Source of the DNA: Slackia faecicanis
Lineage (GTDB): Bacteria > Actinomycetota > Coriobacteriia > Coriobacteriales > Eggerthellaceae
DNA length: 64,000 nucleotides
Direction of reading: 5' to 3'
Assembly: GCF_003725295.1 (NCBI RefSeq)
Contig: NZ_QICB01000001.1
Span: forward strand, 62,001 to 126,000
The notes beneath the pieces were generated by a model that searched no databases, had not been told where the DNA came from, and saw only the letters and a program-made list of their open reading frames with translations. Positions within the stretch are counted from its first letter, which is position 1. Each line of letters begins with the position of its first letter. Shown here piece by piece: positions 19,047 to 29,899 of this stretch. A program made the position numbers and the translations under genes.

Positions 19047-19826
19047 GTGGCAGGCGCGACGTACGCTTTGCGCGCTCTGGTCTTGCGCAAGACCAAGCTT
19101 GCGGAGTCCGACCTCATCGTGACGCTGCTTGCCGAAGACGGCAGACAGGTGCGCGCCGTCGCGAAGGGCGCGCGCAAGCCTTCGTCGCCGTTCTCTTCGA
19201 GGCTTGAAATCTTCTGCGAGGTCGACTTGCTCATGGCGAGCGGCAAGAATCTCGACATCGTTAAAGAAGCGCGTCTCGTCGACGCCCATCGGGGGCTGAC
19301 CGCCGATATGGAGCACGCCGCCGCGGCTGCGCCTATGGCCGACCTCGCTGCGCGTCTGTGCCAGCCGGGCCTGGAGTCGCCAAAGTTGTTCGCGCTTTCG
19401 TCGTCGGCGTTTTCCCATGCCGAGCGAGCCGATGCGCAGGGGGCGGCGGCGGTGTGCGCGGCCTATATGCTCAAGGCGTTCTCGTTCGCGGGCTTTCGTC
19501 CCAGCCTGCGTCGCTGCGTCGTCTGCGGCGCGCTGCTCGCGTTCGACGCTGTGACCGAAAGCCGCGTCGGCGTCAGATTCTCGGTGGCGGAAGGAGGAGC
19601 GGTCTGCGATTCATGCCTTCTGTTCTCCGACGCCGTGCGCGTTCCCGCAGAGGTGCTTTCGTGGGCCGATTTTCTGCTCATGTCGACGTTCGATGCCGTC
19701 GCCCGCCAGGCTCCGCCTGTGCGGGTTTCCTTCGAGGTGCTGCATGTATGCCAGTCATGGGCGCGCGAGCACCTCGGATCGAGGATCAAGTCGCTCGAGT
19801 TCCTGTTCGTTTCAGGCGTTTTCTGA
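19047..19826 (+). CDS. recO: DNA repair protein RecO
   Basis: RecO works with RecR and RecF to load RecA on SSB-coated DNA and anneals strands in gap repair. The 259-residue product has the N-terminal OB-fold (ATYALRALVLRKTKLAESD, LAEDGRQVRAVAKGARKP) and the zinc cluster CVVCGA ... CDSCLLF near residues 160-195. I chose GTG 19047, six bases after AAAGGAGG; an earlier ATG at 19026 would place that SD inside the coding region. The gene stands after the thrS hairpin. Confidence 0.93.
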   Translation: MAGATYALRALVLRKTKLAESDLIVTLLAEDGRQVRAVAKGARKPSSPFSSRLEIFCEVDLLMASGKNLDIVKEARLVDAHRGLTADMEHAAAAAPMADLAARLCQPGLESPKLFALSSSAFSHAERADAQGAAAVCAAYMLKAFSFAGFRPSLRRCVVCGALLAFDAVTESRVGVRFSVAEGGAVCDSCLLFSDAVRVPAEVLSWADFLLMSTFDAVARQAPPVRVSFEVLHVCQSWAREHLGSRIKSLEFLFVSGVF

Positions 19827-19984
19827 TATACGGCCGCGCTGTCCGGCATGCGCGGCCCGCCCGCCGCCCTTCGGTGCCGGCCCGCCCGCCGTTTCGAAGC
19901 GCAGGTCGCACGCTGCTCTGCGTTTTTCATGCCAACGGTCCGATCGCTTCATGCGCCGCCTGCGGTTGACGCTAGGATGGGGGC

Positions 19985-20572
19985 ATGGAAAAAATAGCTA
20001 TCATCTGCGTCGGAAACCGTCTCATGCTCGATGACGGAATCGGCCCCGCGGTTTTCGACGAACTCACCGAAAAATATTCGTTTCCCGAGCACGTGTCGAT
20101 CTTCGACGCCGGGTGCATGACGATGGACCTTCTGCCCGTCGTGCGCGACCACGATTTCCTGATCGTGGTCGATGCGGTCGACGGCACGGGTGAGAAGCCC
20201 GGCACGGTGTTTCGATTCGCGCCCGAAGACATCGCGGGCCACCCTGTCATGCAATCGTTGCACGACCTGCGCGTCATCGACCTTCTGAATGCGGCGTCGC
20301 TTCTGGGCTATGAGGCCCGCGGCATCTGTTTCGGCATCCAGGTCGAGAATATGACGCCCGCCACGATCGCCGAAGGGCTGACGCCCGACCTCTACGACGC
20401 GTTGCCGCTCGCGGTCGATTCCGTGCTGGCCGAGCTGGTGCGCCGCGACGTGCGTTTCTCCTACGCCGACGGCACGCCGTTCGTTCCTCCGACGCAGCAG
20501 GCCGAGCTCGCGGGCGCTCCGTGCGCGCAGGGCCTCGCCGACGAAGTCGACTTCTCTGTGCGTGCGAACTAG
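19985..20572 (+). CDS. [NiFe]-hydrogenase maturation protease family (HyaD/HycI)
   Basis: Endopeptidase of the family that clips the C-terminal tail of a [NiFe]-hydrogenase large subunit after nickel insertion. Of the 195 residues, the N terminus IAIICVGNRLMLDDGIGPAV has the nickel-sensing Asp pattern, followed by FDAGCMTMDLLP (second acidic site) and FLIVVDAVDGTGEKPGTVF. A histidine near SLHDLRV matches the third ligand. The C-terminal ~30 residues are an unmatched extension. No [NiFe] subunit is nearby, so its substrate lies elsewhere in the genome. Confidence 0.87.
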   Translation: MEKIAIICVGNRLMLDDGIGPAVFDELTEKYSFPEHVSIFDAGCMTMDLLPVVRDHDFLIVVDAVDGTGEKPGTVFRFAPEDIAGHPVMQSLHDLRVIDLLNAASLLGYEARGICFGIQVENMTPATIAEGLTPDLYDALPLAVDSVLAELVRRDVRFSYADGTPFVPPTQQAELAGAPCAQGLADEVDFSVRAN

Positions 20573-20674
20573 GCGCACGTACTGCGCGCGAGCGCCGCGC
20601 ATTCGATGGTTTTCACGCCCCGTTTTCCGCAGGATGCGGCGTACGGGACTTTTTCGACCGATGGGATTACGCCG

Positions 20675-21142
20675 ATGAGCAAGAAGCAAGCGAAGAAAGA
20701 GGCGGCCGTTCGCGCCGAAGAAGAACGGGAGCGCATGGAGCGCGAGCTCATGGAAGGCGTGCCGCGCCTGAACATCGGCGCGTTGTTCCTGCCTCCGGTC
20801 TGGGGGCCTGCGTACGGGCTGTGGGTGGCGATCGTGTTCTATCCCTTGTGGCTCGTGGCCGATACGTGCTTCGTGAACGCGTTTGCCGACCGCACGCCGC
20901 TCGCTGTGGTGCTCGGCGCGATCGTGCTGGTCGCGCTGACGGCGGTGACGTTCGCGTTCGCCAACGCGACGCAGAAATACGCGCTGATGCGCGCGCTTTC
21001 CATGGGGGTTTCCAAGGAAACCTACCTCAAGCGCCAGCGCGTCTGGGCGGCGGTTTCCGTGCTGGTGGGCCTGGTCATGATCGGCGCGGCCACGTATTAC
21101 AACGTGTTTCTCAATCCGCGCCTCGCGGGCGTGTTCGTCTAG
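20675..21142 (+). CDS. Small membrane protein of unknown function
   Basis: I do not recognise a characterised family. The 155-residue product starts with a charged coiled-coil-like segment (MSKKQAKKEAAVRAEEERER). Next comes NIGALFLPPVWGPAYGLW, a motif seen in DUF2628-like small membrane proteins, and then two or three hydrophobic segments. Start ATG 20675 was preferred because the lysine-rich start looks natural; an earlier in-frame ATG at 20606 is possible and neither has a strong SD. It ends 51 bases before a bidirectional terminator shared with the convergent gene. Confidence 0.75.
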   Translation: MSKKQAKKEAAVRAEEERERMERELMEGVPRLNIGALFLPPVWGPAYGLWVAIVFYPLWLVADTCFVNAFADRTPLAVVLGAIVLVALTAVTFAFANATQKYALMRALSMGVSKETYLKRQRVWAAVSVLVGLVMIGAATYYNVFLNPRLAGVFV

Positions 21143-21192
21143 CGAAACGCGCATGCGAGCCCGGCGCGGCGCCGTATGGCCCCGATACGAAA

Positions 21193-21238
21193 GAAGGCCC
21201 CGTTTCCGAGCGGAAAACCGTTCGGAAACGGGGCCTTC
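21193..21238. terminator. Bidirectional terminator between convergent genes
   Basis: GAAGGCCCCGTTTCCGA (21193-21209) and TCGGAAACGGGGCCTTC (21222-21238) are a perfect 17-bp inverted repeat with a 12-base loop. It lies between the + strand gene ending at 21142 and the - strand gene ending at 21251, so it can serve both. Confidence 0.9.
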
Positions 21239-21250
21239 GCGCGTCCGACG

Positions 21251-23438
<2,188 letters not shown>

Positions 23439-23442
23439 GGCG

Positions 23443-24387
23443 ATGGCCTTCAATCATAAGCATCTTATCGACATTACGGAGTATTCCGACTCCGACATCA
23501 TGACCATCCTGGAAACCGCCAAGGCGTTTTCCGAGGTCAATCAGCGTACGATCAAAAAGGTTCCCACGCTGAAGGGCAAGACGATCGTCAACATGTTCAA
23601 CGAGCCTTCCACGCGTACGCGCAGCTCGTTCGAGCTGGCCGAGAAGCGCCTTTCCGCCGACAGCCTGAACTTCGGCGGCTCTTCGACGGCCACGGTGAAG
23701 GGCGAAAGCCTCATCGACACGGTGGCCACGCTCAATTCCTATAAGATCGACATGGTGGTCGTGCGCGACAAGCACGCGGGCGCTCCCCATATCATCTCCC
23801 AGCACACCCCCGCTTGCGTCATTGACGCGGGCGACGGCAAGCACCAGCATCCCACCCAGGCCCTGCTCGACCTGTATACGATCTGGCAGCACAAGCAGTC
23901 CTTCGACGGCCTCAAGGTGGGCATCGTCGGCGACATCGGCCACTCCCGCGTGTGCGGCTCGCTCGTTCCCGCGCTCAAGATCATGGGCGCCGAGGTCACG
24001 CTGATCGGCCCCGGTACGCTGATGCCTGCGCGCCCCGACGTCCTGGGCGCCGACCATGTGAGCGCCGATCTGGACGACGTTCTGCCCGAGCTCGACGTGG
24101 TCTACATGCTGCGCATCCAGCGCGAGCGCCTCGAAGGCGCGCCGTTCCCGAGCCTGCGCGAATACCACAACCTGTTCGGTCTCACGCAGAAGCGCGAGAA
24201 GCTCATGAAGCCCGATACGATCATCTGCCATCCCGGCCCGATCAACCGCGGCGTGGAATTCGACAGCTACATGGCCGACCATCCCGAGCGTTCGGTCATC
24301 CTTGAACAGGTCTACGCCGGCATCTGCGTGCGTATGGCTGCAATGTATCTGCTTTTGGGAGGTGCCGACAATGGCCTTGATTCTTAA
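23443..24387 (+). CDS. pyrB: Aspartate carbamoyltransferase catalytic chain
   Basis: Joins carbamoyl phosphate and aspartate, the committed pyrimidine step. The 314-residue product has the carbamoyl-phosphate motif FNEPSTRTRSSFELA, GKHQHPTQALLDLYTIW, and the C-terminal ICHPGPINRGVEF. ATG 23443 was chosen: GGAGGTGA and a closer AAGG precede it, and an earlier TTG at 23425 overlaps pyrR. No pyrI regulatory-chain gene follows, so the enzyme is likely the unregulated trimer. The end overlaps pyrC by 17 bases. Confidence 0.97.
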   Translation: MAFNHKHLIDITEYSDSDIMTILETAKAFSEVNQRTIKKVPTLKGKTIVNMFNEPSTRTRSSFELAEKRLSADSLNFGGSSTATVKGESLIDTVATLNSYKIDMVVVRDKHAGAPHIISQHTPACVIDAGDGKHQHPTQALLDLYTIWQHKQSFDGLKVGIVGDIGHSRVCGSLVPALKIMGAEVTLIGPGTLMPARPDVLGADHVSADLDDVLPELDVVYMLRIQRERLEGAPFPSLREYHNLFGLTQKREKLMKPDTIICHPGPINRGVEFDSYMADHPERSVILEQVYAGICVRMAAMYLLLGGADNGLDS

Positions 24388-25663
24388 AAACGCGCACGTC
24401 GTCGATCCGTCCGTCGAGCTCGACGGCGTCATGGACGTCCTGATCGAAGACGGCAAGATCGCGCGCGTCGCCGAGGGCATCGAGGTCGAAGGCGCCGAGG
24501 TCCGCGACCTGTCCGGCAAGTACCTGGTTCCCGGCCTGGTGGACATGCACGTCCACCTGCGCGAGCCCGGCTTCGAGCATAAAGAAGACATCGCGAGCGG
24601 CACCCGCTCCGCTGCCAAGGGCGGCTTCACCGGCGTGTGCTGCATGCCCAACACCGACCCCGTGACCGACAACGGCGTCGTGGTGGGCTACATCGTCGCC
24701 CGCGCCGCCCAGGTGGGCAAGTGCCGCGTGTATCCCGCCGGCGCCATGAGCAAGGGTCTCAAGGGCGAGATCATCTCCGAGATGGGCGACATGGTGGCCC
24801 AGGGCGCCGTCGCCTTCACCGACGACGGCCGCGGCATCCAGGACGCCGGCATGATGCGCCGCGCCATGGACTACGGCAAGATGTTCGGCCGCGTCTTCAT
24901 GAGCCACTGCCAGGACGAGGGCCTGGTCGGCGCCGGCCAGGTGAACGAGGGCGTCGTCTCCACGCGTCTCGGCCTTCTCGGCTGGCCTGCCCAGGGCGAG
25001 GAGCTGCAGATCGCGCGTGACATCATGCTCTCCGAGCTGACGGGCTGCGCCGTTCACATCCAGCACATCTCCACGGCCGCGGGCCTGGACATGGTGCGCG
25101 CCGCGAAGGACAAGGGCCTCGCGGTGACCTGCGAAGTCACCCCGCATCACCTGTTCCTCTCCGAGGACGACATCGACTCCACGTACAACACCTCTCTCAA
25201 GGTCAACCCGCCGCTGCGCACTAAGGCCGACTGCGAGGCTCTGATCGAGGGCGTCAAGGACGGCTCCATCGATGCCGTCGTGACCGACCATGCTCCGCAT
25301 GCCGCATGGGAGAAGGCGCATGAGTTCGAGTACGCGCCCTTCGGCATGACTGGTCTCGAGACCAGCTTCGCGCTGATCAACACGCACCTGGTCAAGACGG
25401 GCCAGATCGACTACTCTCAGATGGTCGAGCTGATGGCCGTCGCGCCGCGCGAGATTCTCGGCCTGGAGCCCGTGAAGATCGCCGAGGGCAGCGTCGCCGA
25501 CATCACGGTGTTCGACCCGGATGCCGAGTGGGTCGTCGACGAGGCGGAGTTCGTCTCGAAGTCCAAGAATTCCGGCTTCATCGGCGCCAAGCTCGTCGGC
25601 CGTGCGACCGACGTGTTCGTGGGCGGCGTCGCAACGCTGGAGAACGGCGAAATCGTCGAGTAG
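24371..25663 (+). CDS. pyrC: Dihydroorotase
   Basis: Zinc amidohydrolase that cyclises carbamoyl aspartate to dihydroorotate. The 430-residue product has the metal motif DMHVHLREPGFEHKEDI, CMPNTDPVTDN, and the second-metal histidines in EVTPHHLFLSEDDI. It also has VTDHAPHAAWEKAHEF and the C-terminal ADITVFDPDAEWVVD. The length and motifs fit the class I (Gram-positive) type. ATG 24371 overlaps the pyrB end and is preceded by GGGAGG. A hairpin terminator lies between it and pyrK. Confidence 0.97.
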   Translation: MALILKNAHVVDPSVELDGVMDVLIEDGKIARVAEGIEVEGAEVRDLSGKYLVPGLVDMHVHLREPGFEHKEDIASGTRSAAKGGFTGVCCMPNTDPVTDNGVVVGYIVARAAQVGKCRVYPAGAMSKGLKGEIISEMGDMVAQGAVAFTDDGRGIQDAGMMRRAMDYGKMFGRVFMSHCQDEGLVGAGQVNEGVVSTRLGLLGWPAQGEELQIARDIMLSELTGCAVHIQHISTAAGLDMVRAAKDKGLAVTCEVTPHHLFLSEDDIDSTYNTSLKVNPPLRTKADCEALIEGVKDGSIDAVVTDHAPHAAWEKAHEFEYAPFGMTGLETSFALINTHLVKTGQIDYSQMVELMAVAPREILGLEPVKIAEGSVADITVFDPDAEWVVDEAEFVSKSKNSGFIGAKLVGRATDVFVGGVATLENGEIVE

Positions 25664-25701
25664 CGTCGAATCGGACGTTTTTGCAGCAGATGTGCTGTCG
25701 G

Positions 25702-25740
25702 GCGGCCCGCACGGCTTCAAGCCGAGGCGGGCCGCTTCTT
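25702..25740 (+). terminator. Hairpin between pyrC and pyrK
   Basis: GCGGCCCGC (25702-25710) pairs perfectly with GCGGGCCGC (25727-25735), with an inner CGGC/GCCG stem, followed by TTCTT. A TATACT hexamer (25745-25750) just downstream may be a -10 for pyrKDF. The cluster may therefore be two transcription units. Confidence 0.7.
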
Positions 25741-25810
25741 GCGTTATACTCGCATGGCATGCCGGCGATAGGACCGGCATGGTCTTTTATTTCGGATAGG
25801 CAGGTTCTTT

Positions 25811-26602
25811 ATGTGTGATCGCTTCGCGTCGAAGCATTTCGACGAAAAGGCGCGCGTGCTCGCGAACGAGCAGATGGGCCCTCGCTTGTACAAGATTACC
25901 CTGGCGGCTCCGAAGATGGCCCAGGCCATCGAGCCGGGTCAGTTCGTGCATATGCAGCTGACGGGCATGGAGGCCCACATCCTCCGCCGCCCGTTCTCGG
26001 TCTACCGCGCGGACCGCGAGGCCGGTTTCATCGAAATCATCTATCAGGTGGTGGGCGAGGGCACCTCGTTCATGACCTCCTACGAGCCGGGCGTCGAATG
26101 CGCCCTGATCGGCGCCATGGGCCACGGCTGGCAGGAGCGCGAGGGCAAGTCCCTCATCGTCGGCGGCGGCGTCGGCGCGGCTCCGCTGTTCCTTTTCGCC
26201 GAGAAGCTGGCGGCCGAAGGCCGTCCGTTCGAGGTCGTGCTGGGCGCGCAGACCGAATCGATGCTCGTGACCCGCGCCGATTACGCCGCCCTTCTGGGCC
26301 GCGACCCCGTGCTTGCGACCGACGACGGCAGCGTGGGACATGCGGGCTTTTGCACCGAGCCCGTGCGCGAGCAGCTCGCGACGGGCGAGTACGCCACCGT
26401 GTACTGCTGCGGCCCCGAGCCGCTGATGCGCGCCGTCGCGGCGCTTGCCGACGAAGCCGGCGTCGACTGCTTCGTTTCTATGGAAAAGCGCATGGCATGC
26501 GGCGTGGGCGCCTGCCTGTCTTGCGTGGTCGAGACCTCTGCGGGCAAGAAGCGTTCTTGCGTCGACGGCCCCGTTTTCGATGCGAAGGACGTGGTGTGGT
26601 AA
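25811..26602 (+). CDS. pyrK: Dihydroorotate dehydrogenase B electron-transfer subunit
   Basis: FAD and [2Fe-2S] subunit that passes electrons from dihydroorotate, via PyrD, to NAD. Of the 263 residues, the FAD motif is [12 protein letters not shown] and the NAD loop is [19 protein letters not shown]. The cluster cysteines lie in [16 protein letters not shown] plus a final Cys in [10 protein letters not shown]. The stop overlaps the pyrD start by one base (TAATG), matching obligate pairing of the two subunits. NAD-linked PyrK suits an anaerobe. Confidence 0.96.
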   Translation: MCDRFASKHFDEKARVLANEQMGPRLYKITLAAPKMAQAIEPGQFVHMQLTGMEAHILRRPFSVYRADREAGFIEIIYQVVGEGTSFMTSYEPGVECALIGAMGHGWQEREGKSLIVGGGVGAAPLFLFAEKLAAEGRPFEVVLGAQTESMLVTRADYAALLGRDPVLATDDGSVGHAGFCTEPVREQLATGEYATVYCCGPEPLMRAVAALADEAGVDCFVSMEKRMACGVGACLSCVVETSAGKKRSCVDGPVFDAKDVVW

Positions 26603-27516
26603 TGGCTTTGAATCTTCAGGTGAATCTGGGCGGCCTTATCATGCCCAACCCCGTGACCGACGCTTCCGGCACGTTCGCCGCCGGCCGCGAATACGCCGAT
26701 TTCGTCGACGTGTCCCGCATGGGCGCGGTCACTACCAAGGGCGTCTCGCTGCATGGCTGGGAGGGCAACGATTCCCCCCGCATCGCCGAAACGCCGAGCG
26801 GCATGCTCAATTCGATCGGTCTGCAGAATCCCGGCGTCGCGCATCTGTGCGAGGTCGACCTTCCGTGGATCAAAAGCCAGGGCGTTCCCGCGATCGTCAA
26901 CGTTTCGGGCCATAGCCTCGAAGAATACGTGCAGGTGATCGAGGCTCTCGAGGAAGACGGCACCGCCGACGCGTACGAGATCAACATCAGCTGCCCCAAT
27001 GTCGACGCGGGCGGCCTCACCTTCGGCACCCACGTGCCCAGCGTCACGGCCGTCGTGAGCGCGTGCCGCGAAGTGGCGAAGCGCCCGATGATCGTGAAGC
27101 TTTCGCCCAACGTCACCGACATCGCCGAGATCGCGCGCGCCGCCGAGGCCGCGGGCGCCGACGCCATTTCGCTGATCAACACGCTGCTCGGCATGGCGAT
27201 CGACGCGAACAGCCGCCGTCCCAAGCTCGCGCGCGTGGTGGGCGGCCTGTCCGGCCCCGCGGTCAAGCCCGTCGCCTTGCGCATGGTGTGGCAGTGCTAC
27301 CAGGCCGTCGACGTGCCCATCCTGGGCATGGGCGGCATCATGACCGGCGAAGACGCCGTCGAATTCATGCTCGCAGGCGCCACGGCCGTCGCGGTGGGAA
27401 CGGCGAATTTCACCAATCCGCATGCCGAAAACGACGTGCTCGACGGCATCATCGAATATTGCGAACGCCAGGGCGTCGAAGACGTCAACGAACTGATCGG
27501 AGGGCTGCAATGCTAG
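26602..27516 (+). CDS. pyrD: Dihydroorotate dehydrogenase, class 1B catalytic subunit
   Basis: Oxidises dihydroorotate to orotate with FMN. The 304-residue product has [22 protein letters not shown], and the catalytic cysteine in [15 protein letters not shown], a Cys that marks class 1B. The FMN-binding C terminus is [22 protein letters not shown] 26602 overlaps the pyrK stop. An open frame upstream in the same phase is only a shadow of pyrK. It overlaps pyrF by seven bases. Confidence 0.97.
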   Translation: MALNLQVNLGGLIMPNPVTDASGTFAAGREYADFVDVSRMGAVTTKGVSLHGWEGNDSPRIAETPSGMLNSIGLQNPGVAHLCEVDLPWIKSQGVPAIVNVSGHSLEEYVQVIEALEEDGTADAYEINISCPNVDAGGLTFGTHVPSVTAVVSACREVAKRPMIVKLSPNVTDIAEIARAAEAAGADAISLINTLLGMAIDANSRRPKLARVVGGLSGPAVKPVALRMVWQCYQAVDVPILGMGGIMTGEDAVEFMLAGATAVAVGTANFTNPHAENDVLDGIIEYCERQGVEDVNELIGGLQC

Positions 27517-28220
27517 CAGCGTATGAAAGCATTCCGCGCGCAGACCGCGTCATCGTGGCGCTCGACTGCGACCGCCAGACCGCGCTCGACCTCGCCCAGC
27601 GCCTGCAGGGCAAGGCGAAGTGGCTCAAGGTGGGCATGACGCTCTATTATGCCGAGGGCCCCTCGATCGTCGAGATCTTCAAGCTGCTCGGCTTCAAGGT
27701 ATTCCTGGATCTGAAGTTCCATGACATTCCGCACCAGGTCAGCGGCGCGGCCGCGTCTGCCGTCGAGGCGGGCGCCGACATGATCACGATGCATGCTGTG
27801 GGCGGCGTGCCCATGATGCAGGCGGCCCAGTCCGCCGTCGACGAGGCCGGCTGCGATGCCGACACGCTGGCTATCACGGTCCTTACCAGCATGGACGACG
27901 AAACGCTCGCGCAGACCGGCGTGAGCCGCTCGATGACCGAGCAGGTGAAGACCCTTGCGACCTGCGCTCAGGATGCGGGCCTTTCGGGCGTCGTGGCGTC
28001 TCCCCAGGAGGCTTCCATGCTGCGCGAGCTTCTGGGCCCCGACGCCTTGATCGTCACGCCCGGCGTGCGTCCGGTCGGCGCCGCCCTGGGCGACCAGAGC
28101 CGCGTGGCCACTCCGCGCCAGGCATTCGATGCGGGCGCTTCCCATATCGTGGTGGGCCGTCCCATCACGCAGGCCGAAGATCCCGCCGCCGCATTCGACG
28201 CCATCGCGGCCGAGCTTTAA
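27510..28220 (+). CDS. pyrF: Orotidine-5'-phosphate decarboxylase
   Basis: Converts OMP to UMP, the last step of the pathway. Of 236 residues, the active-site stretch [15 protein letters not shown] (Lys and Asp catalytic residues) and the phosphate loop [12 protein letters not shown] plus [19 protein letters not shown] are diagnostic. It starts inside the pyrD end with GGAGGGCTGCA as SD. No pyrE, carA or carB follows; those steps must be encoded elsewhere. The gene ends before a strong terminator. Confidence 0.97.
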   Translation: MLAAYESIPRADRVIVALDCDRQTALDLAQRLQGKAKWLKVGMTLYYAEGPSIVEIFKLLGFKVFLDLKFHDIPHQVSGAAASAVEAGADMITMHAVGGVPMMQAAQSAVDEAGCDADTLAITVLTSMDDETLAQTGVSRSMTEQVKTLATCAQDAGLSGVVASPQEASMLRELLGPDALIVTPGVRPVGAALGDQSRVATPRQAFDAGASHIVVGRPITQAEDPAAAFDAIAAEL

Positions 28221-28295
28221 CCGCCTTGCCGCGCACCGCATATGCGCGGCCTTGCGCCCGCGATGCGGCCGCCTCAGGCGTCGAGCGATATCGAG

Positions 28296-28329
28296 CCTCC
28301 CGTTCCGACGCAGGGACGGGAGGTTTTTT
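28296..28329 (+). terminator. Terminator of the pyr cluster
   Basis: CCTCCCGTTCC (28296-28306) pairs with GGGACGGGAGG (28313-28323), with one T-G wobble and a 6-base loop, followed by TTTTTT. Confidence 0.93.
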
Positions 28330-28515
28330 ACGCCCCGCGGCCCGTTTTTCGGGGCTTCGAGGCGCATGTGCGAACATGCCTTGCAACGGCGTGCGCACAG
28401 GCCCTCGAACGGTTCCGACGCGCGCTGCGCGTCATTGAAAATACACAGGTCAGAGCGGCAAAAACGGGTAATCCCGACGATAATGCGGCAACTTAGAGAA
28501 TACGGGCAAGAGTTC

Positions 28516-28543
28516 TTGAAAACGCCGTTTCATGTGGTATTAT
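28516..28543 (+). promoter_or_regulatory. Sigma-70-type promoter of mihF
   Basis: TTGAAA (28516-28521) and TATTAT (28538-28543) with a 16-base spacer, 47 bases before the mihF ATG. Both hexamers are near consensus, fitting a strongly expressed gene. Confidence 0.8.
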
Positions 28544-28589
28544 CCCGTATCGCTGCAATCAAGACCATGCAGATGCGAAGGAGTACAGA

Positions 28590-28898
28590 ATGGCAATTCC
28601 CCAATTGAGCGCCGAAGAGCGCCAGGCCGCACTCGAGAAGGCCAAGGCTGCTCGCATCAAGCGCGCCCAGGTTCGCGACGATCTTAAATCCGGCAAGCTT
28701 TCCCTGGAAGACGTCCTCGGAATGAAAGACGATCCCATCGTCGGCCGTATGAAGGTCTCCACCCTGATCGAAACCCTTCCCGGCTACGGTAAGGCCAAGG
28801 CCGAGAAGATCATGGGCGAGCTGAAGATCGCCGAAAGCCGCCGCCTCAAGGGCCTCGGCGAGCGCCAGGAGGCCGCTCTGCTCGAGCGTCTCCGCTAA
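28590..28898 (+). CDS. mihF: Actinobacterial integration host factor (mIHF)
   Basis: Nucleoid-associated DNA-bending protein found in Actinomycetota and unrelated in sequence to the alpha/beta IHF of Proteobacteria. The 102-residue product starts AIPQLSAEERQAALEKAK. Its core (MKVSTLIETLPGYGKAKAEK) is the helix-two-turn-helix DNA-binding region. A strong promoter lies upstream. It is followed within 30 bases by gmk, giving the conserved mihF-gmk-rpoZ order of actinobacteria. This gene is the best single taxonomic marker in the window. Confidence 0.95.
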   Translation: MAIPQLSAEERQAALEKAKAARIKRAQVRDDLKSGKLSLEDVLGMKDDPIVGRMKVSTLIETLPGYGKAKAEKIMGELKIAESRRLKGLGERQEAALLERLR

Positions 28899-28928
28899 AA
28901 CGGGTTTCTTTCAAACAAAGGGGGATTC

Positions 28929-29492
28929 ATGCGCAAAGGGAACCTTTTCGTCATATCCGGCCCTTCGGGCGCCGGCAAGGGTACGCTCGTATCTCGTCTT
29001 CTCGAGCGGGTTCCCGGCGCGTGGGTTTCCATTTCCGCCACGACGCGCGCGCCGCGCGAAGGCGAAGTGGACGGCGTGCATTATCTGTTCGTGGACGATG
29101 CCGAATTCGACCGTATGGTCGAAGAGGGCGGTTTGCTCGAGTGGGCCCAGGTCCACGACCATAAATACGGCACGCCGCGCGCTCTGGTCGAATCCCACAT
29201 GGCCGTCGGCGACCAGGTTATTCTCGAAATAGACGTGCAGGGCGGTTTCCAGATCAAGGAAAAGAACCCCGACGCGCATCTCGTATTCATCGAGCCTCCT
29301 TCGCTCGACGAACTCGAACGAAGGCTGCGAGGTCGCGGCACCGAAGACGAAGACAGTGTCGTGCTGCGCATGCGCAACGCCGAACTGGAGCTTTCGCGCA
29401 AAATGGAGTATGATATACAATTCGTGAACGACGATATCGATGTCTGCACCGATGAAGTGGTGTCCTACATCGAACGCCAGGCTACTATATAG
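28929..29492 (+). CDS. gmk: Guanylate kinase
   Basis: Phosphorylates GMP to GDP with ATP. The 187-residue product has the P-loop VISGPSGAGKGTLVSRLL, the GMP-binding SISATTRAPREGEVDGVHY and VILEIDVQGGFQIK. ATG 28929 follows AAAGGGGGA. The stop is 17 bases before rpoZ, as in many bacteria, where supply of GTP and the omega subunit are co-expressed. Confidence 0.97.
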   Translation: MRKGNLFVISGPSGAGKGTLVSRLLERVPGAWVSISATTRAPREGEVDGVHYLFVDDAEFDRMVEEGGLLEWAQVHDHKYGTPRALVESHMAVGDQVILEIDVQGGFQIKEKNPDAHLVFIEPPSLDELERRLRGRGTEDEDSVVLRMRNAELELSRKMEYDIQFVNDDIDVCTDEVVSYIERQATI

Positions 29493-29509
29493 ACGAGGAA
29501 CGTAGATTT

Positions 29510-29770
29510 ATGAGCATCATCGACCCCAAGATCGACGTCTTGCTGGACGCCACCGACAACGACCGATTCCTGCTGTGCTCTCTTGCTTCCAAGCGCGCGC
29601 ATGATATCAACGACATGATGCGCGGTCAGCGCGATCGCGCCATCCAGCTTTCGAGCGCCGTCGAAATCGCCAAGGCGAACAACAAGAAGCCGCTTTCCAT
29701 GGCTTTCGCCGAAATCGCCCGCGGCGAGGTTTCTTACGACCCCGAGACCATCGATATTTCGCAGCATTAA
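29510..29770 (+). CDS. rpoZ: RNA polymerase omega subunit
   Basis: Small subunit that helps assembly of the beta' chain and contributes to ppGpp response in some species. The 86-residue product has the family's RFLLCSLASKRAHDINDM and PLSMAFAEIARGEV. SD GAGGAA precedes the ATG. It is the last gene of mihF-gmk-rpoZ and is closed by a terminator. Confidence 0.93.
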   Translation: MSIIDPKIDVLLDATDNDRFLLCSLASKRAHDINDMMRGQRDRAIQLSSAVEIAKANNKKPLSMAFAEIARGEVSYDPETIDISQH

Positions 29771-29793
29771 GCCGCGTTCCAGCTATCTGCTAC

Positions 29794-29816
29794 AGGCCCG
29801 TTCATCGGGCCTTTTT
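29794..29816 (+). terminator. Terminator after rpoZ
   Basis: AGGCCCG (29794-29800) pairs with CGGGCCT (29806-29812) around a 5-base loop, and a five-T run ends at 29816. Confidence 0.88.
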
Positions 29817-29899
29817 CATCTTATGGCGGAAGGCTTCGCCGCCGTTTCCGCCGTTTTGGACCGCGTCGCGCCCGCGACGCCGCGAAAAGAAGGATGACC

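Larger units (their letters stand above)
28221..28589. other. pyrF-mihF spacer
   Basis: This 369-base gap holds the pyr terminator (28296-28329) and the mihF promoter (28516-28543). Between them is GC-rich sequence with no supported gene. Confidence 0.7.

Noticed and set aside
16374-19418. A 1014-codon - strand open frame opposite thrS and recO
   Set aside because: Low-complexity translation and no start signals; shadow of real genes.
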